A stretch of 5,126 nt of DNA from contig CAKRTY010000137.1 in assembly GCA_934402125.1 (NCBI GenBank), forward strand, positions 1-5,126, read 5' to 3'. The notes under the pieces were generated by a model, which made no database searches, had not been told where the DNA came from, and worked only from the letters and a program-made list of their open reading frames with translations. Shown in pieces: positions 1-4,996 of this stretch (position 1 is its first letter; each line of letters begins with the position of its first letter). This DNA comes from an uncultured Anaerosacchariphilus sp. (GTDB taxonomy: Bacteria; Bacillota; Clostridia; Lachnospirales; Lachnospiraceae). The position numbers and the translations under genes were made by a program.

Positions 1-227
1 AGCTGGAGAATGAATTGAAGCACTGTATTCTGGCTCATCACGGAGAGCTGGAGTACGGTTCTCCGAAAAAACCGGCCCTGGCAGAGGCCATGGCGCTGAA
101 CCTGGCGGACAATACAGACGCGAAATTGGAGACGATGAAGGAGATTTTCAAGGCAGCAGGACAGAACACAGGCTGGCTTGGCTACAACCGCTTCTTTGAG
201 TCCAATCTGCGTAAGACGGAGGTTTAA
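1..227 (+). CDS. yhaM: 3'-5' exoribonuclease YhaM family (HD domain), C-terminal end only
   Basis: This is the last ~75 codons of a gene that begins before the window; the reading frame starts at base 3 and ends with TAA at 225-227. The visible peptide has the block LKHCILAHHGELEYGSP followed by an EAMALNLADNTDAK stretch. This is the late part of an HD metal-dependent phosphohydrolase domain as found in YhaM-type exoribonucleases: a His-His-Gly-Glu loop, then an Asp-rich helix with the probable last metal ligand. In characterised relatives (B. subtilis YhaM) an N-terminal OB fold precedes the HD domain and the enzyme trims RNA and DNA from the 3' end. Neither the OB fold nor the HD core can be checked here. 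The TTG at 15 is internal, not a start. The rlmD ribosome binding site lies inside the final codons, so the two genes are probably co-transcribed. An HD protein of another subfamily is possible, but the HHGELEYGSP block argues for YhaM. Confidence 0.75.
   Translation, partial: LENELKHCILAHHGELEYGSPKKPALAEAMALNLADNTDAKLETMKEIFKAAGQNTGWLGYNRFFESNLRKTEV
218..222 (+). promoter_or_regulatory. Ribosome binding site of rlmD, deciding a TTG start
   Basis: GGAGG lies 7 nt before TTG at 230 and 10 nt before the adjacent in-frame GTG at 233. No ATG is near. The 7-nt spacing favours TTG, but either non-ATG codon could be used and the protein would differ by one residue. Confidence 0.7.
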
Positions 228-229
228 TA

Positions 230-1600
230 TTGGTGAAGAAGAACGATTTGGTGGAACTTACAATCGAATCGATGGGAAGCGCAGGAGAGGGGATAGGCAA
301 AATCGATGGCTATCCCCTTTTTGTAAAGGATACCTTTCCCGGAGACAGGGCCAGGGTCAGCCTGACCAAGGTGAAAAAGACCTATGCCTTCGCAAGGCTT
401 GTGGAGCTTCTGGAGCCGTCGCCGGATCGGGAGGAGCCCCGGTGCGCCCAGTACAGACGCTGCGGCGGCTGTCAGATTCAGGGACTGGCTTATAAAAAGC
501 AGCTTCTATATAAAGAGGAAAAGGTACGGGAGGATCTGAAACGCCTGGGAGGCTTCGCGGAGCCGCCGGTGCAGGCTGTGCTGGGGATGGACGAGCCCTA
601 CCGCTATCGGAACAAGGCCCAGTTCCCCTTTGGAAAGGACAAAGAGGGACGGGTGGTGACAGGCTTTTACGCGGGCCGAACCCACAGCATTGTGCCGGAG
701 ACGGACTGCGCTTTGGGAATAGAAGAAAATCAGATTATTTTGAATAAAATTCTCAGCTTTATGAACGAGAAGCAGATCGAGCCCTACGATGAGACTACGG
801 GAAAAGGGCTGCTGCGTCATGTACTGATCCGGAAGGGCTTTGCCACAGGCGAGCTGATGGTGAGCCTGGTGATCAACGGAAAAAGCTTTCCGGAGGTTGA
901 AAAGCTGGCAGACCGGCTTTTTGAGATTCCGGGAATGACCAGTCTGACGCTGAATGTCAATCAGAAGAACACCAATGTAATTCTGGGAGAGCAGATTATT
1001 CCGGTGCGGGGTCAGACCTATATTACGGATAAAATCGGCGATATCAGCTACCGGATTTCGCCCCTGTCCTTTTATCAGGTCAATCCGGTGCAGACGGAGA
1101 AGCTGTACGGCACAGCCCTGGAATTCGCGGGGCTGACCGGTCAGGAGACCGTCTGGGAGCTTTACTGCGGCATCGGAACCATTTCCCTTTTTCTGGCGCA
1201 GAGCGCCGGTCAGGTATATGGAGTGGAGATCGTGCCCCAGGCTGTGGAGGACGCGAAGCATAACGCAGAGCTCAACGGCATTTCTAATGTGGAATTTTAC
1301 CTGGGCAAGGCGGAGGAGGTTCTGCCTGAGAAATATGAAAAAGAGGGAATTCACGCGGACGTTATCGTCATCGATCCGCCCCGGAAGGGCTGCGATCCGG
1401 CCTGTATCGAGACCATGCTGCAGATGGAGCCGGAGCGTATCGTCTATGTAAGCTGCGATCCGGCCACCTTTGCGCGGGATCTGAAGCTTCTCTGCGCGGA
1501 CGGCAGATATGAGCTTCGGAAGGTGCAGCCGGTGGATATGTTCCCCCAGACCGCAGGGATCGAAAACGTGGGCCTTTTGGTCCGCAGAGAGCGGGAATAA
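230..1600 (+). CDS. rlmD: 23S rRNA (uracil-5-)-methyltransferase, RlmD/RlmCD (TrmA/RumA) family
   Basis: This SAM-dependent enzyme makes 5-methyluridine in 23S rRNA. The 456-aa length fits the family. Residues ~1-60 form a TRAM RNA-binding domain. An Fe-S cluster set follows, C72-x5-C78-x2-C81 plus C160, with the same spacing as E. coli RumA. The SAM-binding Rossmann part contains FYQVNPVQTEKLY (281-293), ELYCGIGTISLFLA (310-323) and IDPPRKGCDP (381-390). VSCDPATFARDL (407-418) holds the catalytic nucleophile C409, and the C-terminal DMFPQTAGIENV (436-447) holds the predicted general base E445. Relatives usually have His or similar just before this Glu; here it is AGI. Gram-positive homologues (RlmCD/YefA) can methylate both U747 and U1939 (E. 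coli numbering), so one or both sites may be its target; sequence alone does not decide. It starts 2 nt after the yhaM-like stop, and 25 nt separate it from the DUF3783 gene. Confidence 0.93.
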   Translation: MVKKNDLVELTIESMGSAGEGIGKIDGYPLFVKDTFPGDRARVSLTKVKKTYAFARLVELLEPSPDREEPRCAQYRRCGGCQIQGLAYKKQLLYKEEKVREDLKRLGGFAEPPVQAVLGMDEPYRYRNKAQFPFGKDKEGRVVTGFYAGRTHSIVPETDCALGIEENQIILNKILSFMNEKQIEPYDETTGKGLLRHVLIRKGFATGELMVSLVINGKSFPEVEKLADRLFEIPGMTSLTLNVNQKNTNVILGEQIIPVRGQTYITDKIGDISYRISPLSFYQVNPVQTEKLYGTALEFAGLTGQETVWELYCGIGTISLFLAQSAGQVYGVEIVPQAVEDAKHNAELNGISNVEFYLGKAEEVLPEKYEKEGIHADVIVIDPPRKGCDPACIETMLQMEPERIVYVSCDPATFARDLKLLCADGRYELRKVQPVDMFPQTAGIENVGLLVRRERE

Positions 1601-1625
1601 AACAGGAAAGGAGGCTTAAAAGGGT

Positions 1626-2018
1626 ATGACGGTAAGAAAAGAGCTTGTGCTTTATTATACGCCGGAGAAATCCGACGCGGATCGGCTGCTGAAGGGCGTG
1701 CTGGTGCGCATGGGAATCCGGATCCGGAATTTGACGCCGGAGCAGACCGGTGAAAGGGTGGGCACCCTGGCCGGGCTTTCGGGCTTTGAGCAGCAGGAGG
1801 CGGCAGAGTGTCCCGTGATTCCGGAGAAAATGCTGATTTTGCATGGCTTTGGCAATCAGCGCCTGCAGGAGCTTCTGGCAGGACTTCGGAAAGCCAAGGT
1901 TCCGCCCATTGCGCTGAAGGCGATGGTGACAGAGCACAATGCGGGCTGGACGCTTTATGAGCTGTATCGGGAGCTTCTGGCTGAGCATGAGAAAATGACC
2001 GGACAAAAAGGAGAGTAA
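1626..2018 (+). CDS. DUF3783 domain protein, function unknown
   Basis: This 130-aa soluble protein has no signal peptide or membrane segment. Residues ~69-121 carry the DUF3783 pattern as I recall it: an MLILHGFGNQRLQELL motif, then PPIALKAMVTEHNAGWTL and a helical YELYRELLAEH end. The N-terminal half (LVLYYTP, then LLKGVLVRMGIRIRNLTPEQ) suggests a small alpha/beta fold but has no catalytic motif I recognise. The ribosome binding site AAAGGAGG at 1607-1614 lies 11 nt before the ATG, slightly far; no closer in-frame start fits. The stop codon precedes the sigma-like gene start by 4 nt. Sitting between an rRNA methylase and a sigma-like protein hints at an RNA or ribosome-related role, but that is only inference from context. 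Confidence 0.82.
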   Translation: MTVRKELVLYYTPEKSDADRLLKGVLVRMGIRIRNLTPEQTGERVGTLAGLSGFEQQEAAECPVIPEKMLILHGFGNQRLQELLAGLRKAKVPPIALKAMVTEHNAGWTLYELYRELLAEHEKMTGQKGE

Positions 2019-2022
2019 ATAT

Positions 2023-2790
2023 ATGGAAAAAGAAGCCTTTCAGAAACGCCTGGAGGATCTGGGCGAGCTGGCGAAAATCAACCAGAACCGTCTGAGCACC
2101 GACGCGGTAAAGACGTTTTTAAAGGATATGGATCTGACGGAGGAACAGTATAACCTGGTATTCGCCTATCTGGCCTCCAAGCTGATTACCGTAGAGGGCT
2201 ATGTGCCTGCGGCCGGAGAAGGAAAGGAAGGCGCGCCGGTGCTGACGGAGGAGGAGCAGAATTTCCTGAACCAGTACGAGGAGGACTTAAGCTACCTGAG
2301 CATGCTGGGCGAGGAGGAGCTGCTGGAGCTCTGCCGGGAGGTGGAGGAAAACGGTGACAGCGACGCCAAGGCCCGCCTGACGGAGCAGCTGCTTCCGGCT
2401 GTGGTGGAGACGGCGAAACGCTATACAGGCAGAGGTCTGCCTCTGGGCGATCTGATCCAGGAGGGCAATATCGGCCTGATGCTGGCGCTGGAGACGCTGG
2501 GTCTTCGGGAAGGGGAATGCACTGCGCCGGATTACCTGAAGGCAGAGATTGAGAAAGCAGTCAGCGAAGCCCTGGAGGATCAGCAGACAGAAAAATCTGC
2601 GGGCGAGCTGCTGGCGGATCGCTTAAATGAGCTGAGCGACGGAATCCGGGAGCTGTCCGGAGAACTGGAGCGTCAGGTATCGGTGGAGGAGTTGTCGGCG
2701 TTTATGGATATGCCGGTGGAAGAGATCGAGGATCTGCTGAAGCTGGCAGGCGAGGGAACCGGAGACGACAGCGGGGAAGGGCAAAATTAA
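2023..2790 (+). CDS. Sigma-70-like protein with regions 1.1, 2 and 3.1 but no promoter-recognition residues and no region 4
   Basis: The 255-aa protein is homologous to primary sigma factors in order. Residues ~5-60 resemble region 1.1 (a helical segment with KTFLKDMDLTEEQYNLVFAYL). Residues ~75-130 correspond to regions 1.2-2.1. RYTGRGLPLGDLIQEG plus NIGLM (133-153) is a near-canonical region 2.2, the surface that binds the beta-prime coiled coil. Residues ~165-188 align with regions 2.3-2.4 but lack the aromatic and -10-reading residues: positions of the W-W pair are A174-E175, and R-Q is E177-K178. Residues ~198-243 resemble region 3.1 (VSVEELSAFMDMPVEEIEDLLKLA). Region 3.2 and region 4 are absent. 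By my count there are about 60 acidic and 23 basic residues, unlike a DNA-binding sigma. An AGGAGAG site at 2009-2015, inside the end of the upstream gene, supports this ATG. Likely an RNA polymerase-binding regulator or an inactivated sigma; the intact frame and good translation signals argue against decay. Function is inferred, not known. Confidence 0.85.
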   Translation: MEKEAFQKRLEDLGELAKINQNRLSTDAVKTFLKDMDLTEEQYNLVFAYLASKLITVEGYVPAAGEGKEGAPVLTEEEQNFLNQYEEDLSYLSMLGEEELLELCREVEENGDSDAKARLTEQLLPAVVETAKRYTGRGLPLGDLIQEGNIGLMLALETLGLREGECTAPDYLKAEIEKAVSEALEDQQTEKSAGELLADRLNELSDGIRELSGELERQVSVEELSAFMDMPVEEIEDLLKLAGEGTGDDSGEGQN

Positions 2791-2791
2791 G

Positions 2792-3184
2792 ATGTTTTTT
2801 ATCATGGGAATCAATCAGGAGCAAAAGGATCTGGGAAGCTTTGGCCCTTATATCTGCGGAGCCTGCGGCAGCTACGGACGCTATCAGGTTTACATAACAT
2901 ACATGTGCCTGAGCCTGTTTTTTATTCCGCTTTTCAAATGGAGTAAAAGATATTATGTACAGACCAGCTGCTGTCAGAGCTTGTACGAGCTGAATCCGGA
3001 GGTGGGAAAACGGATTCAGAGGGGAGAAACCATGGAGATCCGAACAGAGGATATGACGCTTGTCCGCCGCGGAAGCGGCGGCTGGCAGAATACGGCGCAG
3101 CGCCGTGTCTGTCCGGTCTGCGGCTATGAGACGGAAGAGAATTTTGCCTACTGTCCGAAATGCGGCGCCCGAATGGGAGAATAA
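2792..3184 (+). CDS. Two-part zinc-ribbon protein, function unknown
   Basis: The 130-aa protein begins MFFIMGI, a start typical of a group of small clostridial zinc-ribbon proteins. The N-terminal module has C22-x2-C25 (ICGACGSYG), a hydrophobic YITYMCLSLFFIPLF stretch (34-48), then KRYYVQTSCC with C60-C61. This is a four-Cys ribbon in which the hydrophobic part is probably core beta-strands rather than a membrane helix, although a single membrane segment cannot be excluded. A linker leads to a second, classic ribbon: C107-x2-C110 and C121-x2-C124 (RVCPVCGYE, YCPKCGARM). The ATG is 1 nt after the sigma-like stop; GGGGAAGG at 2773-2780 is an 11-nt-distant ribosome binding site, so translation may be coupled. 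An internal ATG at 2804 is a weaker alternative. It is the last gene of the operon. Zinc binding is well supported; partner and role are unknown. Confidence 0.85.
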   Translation: MFFIMGINQEQKDLGSFGPYICGACGSYGRYQVYITYMCLSLFFIPLFKWSKRYYVQTSCCQSLYELNPEVGKRIQRGETMEIRTEDMTLVRRGSGGWQNTAQRRVCPVCGYETEENFAYCPKCGARMGE

Positions 3185-3202
3185 AGAGAATAAATAGGTA
3201 CG

Positions 3203-3234
3203 AAAAAGGCACCCCGGATGGGATGCCTTTATTT
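3203..3234 (-). terminator. Rho-independent terminator of csp, probably shared with the convergent zinc-ribbon operon
   Basis: AAAGGCA (3205-3211) pairs with TGCCTTT (3224-3230). One mismatch follows, then CCC (3213-3215) pairs with GGG (3220-3222) around a GGAT loop. On the minus strand the stem runs into TTTTT, a good intrinsic terminator 10 nt after the csp stop. On the plus strand the tail is TTTATTT, about 20 nt after the zinc-ribbon stop, so it probably also ends that operon. Confidence 0.85.
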
Positions 3235-3243
3235 AGAAGCGAC

Positions 3244-3450
3244 TTACGCTACTACTACAACGTTGGTAGCCTGCGGTCCACGATTTCCTTCGGTTACATC
3301 GAAGGTAACGGACTGGCCTTCCTCCAGAGTCTTGAAGCCATCAGCAACGATGCCGGTGAAATGTACGAATACATCCTCGCCTGTCTCAGAGTTGGTGATG
3401 AAGCCGTATCCCTTTGTTCCGTTGAACCACTTAACAGTACCCTTGTTCAT
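3244..3450 (-). CDS. csp: Cold-shock protein (CspA family, single cold-shock domain)
   Basis: This 68-aa protein is a single five-stranded OB-fold cold-shock domain, full length for the family. It has the opening [11 protein letters not shown]1-like KGYGFIT (13-19), RNP2-like VFVHF (27-31), the [10 protein letters not shown] strand and the GPQATNV end. Such proteins bind single-stranded RNA and DNA through surface aromatics and act as RNA chaperones or antiterminators in the cytoplasm. AGGAGG at 3459-3464 (minus strand) lies 8 nt before the ATG. It is monocistronic: its own promoter lies at 3604-3632, it has a leader of about 147 nt containing a terminator-like hairpin, and its terminator is immediately downstream. 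It faces the RNA-processing operon tail to tail. Confidence 0.97.
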   Translation of the reverse strand: MNKGTVKWFNGTKGYGFITNSETGEDVFVHFTGIVADGFKTLEEGQSVTFDVTEGNRGPQATNVVVVA

Positions 3451-3508
3451 AAATGAAGCCTCCTATAATTATAGAAAATAATTTGGTGTCTCATGCGCTC
3501 CCGAAAAT

Positions 3509-3568
3509 AAAAAAATCACATGTTTTTGTAAAGCATCAAAGTGAACGATGACTTACAAAAACATGTGA
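3509..3568 (-). terminator. Terminator-like hairpin inside the csp 5' leader (candidate attenuator)
   Basis: A perfect 16-bp inverted repeat, TCACATGTTTTTGTAA at 3516-3531 and its complement at 3553-3568, continues inward after a 2-nt mismatch with CATC/GATG (3534-3537, 3547-3550). The loop is 9 nt. Read on the minus strand, the stem is followed directly by seven T residues (3515-3509), the layout of an intrinsic terminator. It lies between the csp promoter and the csp ribosome binding site. It would therefore cut most transcripts to about 89 nt unless antitermination occurs, or alternatively form the 3' end of a small RNA. On the plus strand there is no T tract after it. Confidence 0.75.
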
Positions 3569-3603
3569 ATCAATCCTCTTCGAAAATACATTTAAACGAC
3601 GTT

Positions 3604-3632
3604 ATTATATCCTGAAAATGGCAGAAAGTCAA
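3604..3632 (-). promoter_or_regulatory. Sigma-A promoter of csp
   Basis: On the minus strand, -35 TTGACT (3632-3627, 5 of 6 consensus bases) and -10 TATAAT (3609-3604, 6 of 6) are separated by exactly 17 nt. Initiation is expected near 3597, giving a leader of about 147 nt before the csp ATG. Confidence 0.87.
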
Positions 3633-3717
3633 GGAAAACTTATTTCCTATAAAAGAACTGGGTATTGATCCGGAGCTGGATTTATTGTATGCTCATAAGT
3701 AAGAATAGAACAGAGGC

Positions 3718-3724
3718 AGGAGGT
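3718..3724 (+). promoter_or_regulatory. Ribosome binding site fixing the larE start
   Basis: AGGAGGT lies 6 nt before ATG at 3731. This rules out the upstream in-frame TTG at 3665, whose extra 22 residues do not resemble LarE and which has no such site. Confidence 0.9.
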
Positions 3725-3730
3725 AGAAAC

Positions 3731-4546
3731 ATGCAGAATGAAGCAGAGCGGAAGCTGGAGGATTTGAAAGCTTATTTAAGGGAGCTGGGAAGTGTGGCTG
3801 TGGCCTTTTCCAGCGGGGTAGATTCCACATTTTTATTGAAGACAGCCCATGAGGTGCTGGGAGATAAGGCCATTGCCATAACGGTCAGCTCCAGCTCCTT
3901 TCCGAAGCGGGAGCTGACGGAAGCAAAAGCATTCTGTGAACAGGAGGGGATCCGCCATGTTATCTGTGAATCGGACGAACTGGCGATCGAGGGATTTGCC
4001 CAGAACCCGCCCGACCGCTGCTATCTGTGCAAACGGGAGATTTTCCGAAGGATAAAAAAGCTGGCGGCAGAGAATGGGATTGCTTACGTGGCAGAGGGCT
4101 CCAATATGGACGACAACGGCGATTACCGTCCAGGTCACAGAGCCATCGCGGAACTGGAGATCAAGAGTCCCCTGCGAAAAGCGGAGCTTACGAAACAGGA
4201 GATTCGGGAGCTTTCCAGAGAGCTGGGTCTGCCCACCTGGGATAAGCCGTCCTTTGCCTGTCTGGCCTCCCGTTTCGTGTACGGGGAAACCATTACAAGG
4301 GAGAAGCTTGGCATGGTAGAGAAGGCGGAGCAGCTGCTTCTGGACTATGGCTTTCATCAGGTGCGGGTACGGATCCACGACAACCTGGCCCGCATTGAGG
4401 TGCTGCCGGAGCAGTTTGAGCGGCTGATGGAGGAGAAGGTCCGCACCGACGTGGTGGCAAAGCTGAAGGAGTACGGCTTTTTGTACGTGACGATGGATTT
4501 ATCCGGATACCGGATGGGAAGTATGAATGACGGATTGAAAAAATAA
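3731..4546 (+). CDS. larE: LarE, ATP-dependent sulfur transferase for the nickel-pincer nucleotide cofactor
   Basis: The 271-aa protein is a PP-loop ATP pyrophosphatase of the LarE family, close to the 276 aa of L. plantarum LarE. The PP-loop is FSSGVDST (26-33), which adenylates the pyridinium biscarboxylate mononucleotide substrate before sulfur insertion. Other family blocks are SSSFPKRELTEA (54-65), EGSNMDDNGDYRPG (122-135) and the C-terminal active-site motif PSFACLASR (173-181). C177 in that motif matches the sulfur-donating Cys176 of L. plantarum LarE. It also has C97-x2-C100 in DRCYLCK, which the sacrificial L. plantarum type lacks. That three-cysteine set is the one linked to a [4Fe-4S]-bound sulfide in catalytic LarE enzymes, so this one is probably not sacrificial. 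The partners LarB, LarC and a LarA-type racemase are not in the window. Only a weak promoter candidate (TTGATC at 3665, TATGCT at 3688, 17-nt spacer) is visible upstream. Confidence 0.95.
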   Translation: MQNEAERKLEDLKAYLRELGSVAVAFSSGVDSTFLLKTAHEVLGDKAIAITVSSSSFPKRELTEAKAFCEQEGIRHVICESDELAIEGFAQNPPDRCYLCKREIFRRIKKLAAENGIAYVAEGSNMDDNGDYRPGHRAIAELEIKSPLRKAELTKQEIRELSRELGLPTWDKPSFACLASRFVYGETITREKLGMVEKAEQLLLDYGFHQVRVRIHDNLARIEVLPEQFERLMEEKVRTDVVAKLKEYGFLYVTMDLSGYRMGSMNDGLKK

Positions 4547-4556
4547 GGGAATCCAA

Positions 4557-4596
4557 AGAACGCCTGGCGGATTGCGTGAAATCCGTCAGGCGTTCT
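4557..4596. terminator. Long hairpin between convergent larE and the DtxR-family gene, probable bidirectional terminator
   Basis: AGAACGCCTGGCGGAT (4557-4572) pairs with 4581-4596 over 16 bp with a single G-U, and T4573-A4580 adds a pair; the loop is 6 nt. It starts 10 nt after the larE stop and lies 10 nt beyond the stop of the regulator. Neither side has a strong T tract (TTCTCAAT on plus, TTCTTTGG on minus), so it may terminate imperfectly or protect 3' ends. Confidence 0.7.
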
Positions 4597-4606
4597 CAAT
4601 AATGTC

Positions 4607-4996
4607 TTAGGAAAGCTTGGTATCCTGCAGATACTTCTTGATCGCCGCAAAGCTCTCCTCACTGATATCGTGCTCCATGCGGCAGGCGTCCTCTATGGCG
4701 ATCTCCGGGGACACGCCGAGGCGGATCAGCCAGCCGGAGATGACAGAGTGGCGTTCGTAGACGGTGGAAGCCAGCTTCTGGCCCTCGCCGGTCAGAGAAA
4801 GGTAGCCCTCCTCGGATACGTTTACATAGCCCTTCTGGCGCAGATTTTTCATGGCTACGCTGACACTGGGCTTGGAATAGCCCAGCTCGTTGGCCACGTC
4901 GATGGAACGCACCTGGGGCTTCTGCTTACTTAAGATAAGAATCGCTTCCAGATAATCCTCAACGGATTCTTCGGATTTATGTTTCTGATAATTCAT
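4607..4996 (-). CDS. Metal-dependent transcriptional regulator, DtxR/MntR family (short form)
   Basis: The 129-aa protein has an N-terminal winged helix (residues ~10-70). Its recognition region is GYSKPSVSVAMKNLRQKGYV (39-58) and its wing is SEEGYLSLTGEG. A dimerisation/metal-binding helical domain follows (~72-125). It lacks the C-terminal SH3-like domain of DtxR/IdeR, so in length it resembles MntR. Predicted metal ligands are D14 and E17 (VEDYLEAI), H83 (YERH), C105, E108 and H109 (DACRMEH). D14 is MntR-like (Asp8), whereas C105 is DtxR-like (Cys102; MntR has Glu99), so iron versus manganese cannot be assigned with confidence. Homologues bind operators when metal-loaded and repress uptake genes. 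AAGGAG at 5008-5013 is 11 nt before the ATG. No transporter gene is in view, so the target is unknown. Confidence 0.92.
   Translation of the reverse strand: MNYQKHKSEESVEDYLEAILILSKQKPQVRSIDVANELGYSKPSVSVAMKNLRQKGYVNVSEEGYLSLTGEGQKLASTVYERHSVISGWLIRLGVSPEIAIEDACRMEHDISEESFAAIKKYLQDTKLS

Noticed and set aside
506..1354. Long open frame (282 codons) antisense to rlmD
   Set aside because: It lies wholly opposite a confidently identified gene, has no recognisable motif, and mirrors the codon bias of rlmD.
1368..2006. Antisense open frame of 212 codons across the rlmD end and the DUF3783 gene
   Set aside because: Low-complexity Arg/Pro/Ser-rich translation typical of a shadow frame; both genes beneath it have good family matches.
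3466..3471. TATAAT just upstream of the csp ribosome binding site on the minus strand as a second promoter
   Set aside because: Initiation would fall on or next to the Shine-Dalgarno sequence and no -35 at the right distance is convincing; the 3604-3632 promoter is far better.
3509..3580. Hairpin as a MITE-type mobile element
   Set aside because: The inverted repeats do not reach the flanking direct repeats, and the hairpin-plus-T7 layout is better explained as a terminator.
3616..3702. Short open stretch before larE reading KELGIDPELDLLYAHK then stop, like the tail of a protein
   Set aside because: There is no start codon or ribosome binding site, it is preceded by a stop at 3613, and it overlaps the csp promoter; it may be a gene remnant or chance.
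3665..3730. N-terminal extension of larE from TTG at 3665
   Set aside because: The extra residues do not resemble LarE, and AGGAGGT sits 6 nt before ATG 3731.
3833..4378. Antisense open frame of 181 codons within larE
   Set aside because: It is opposite the conserved LarE core, with no domain and no supporting ribosome binding site.
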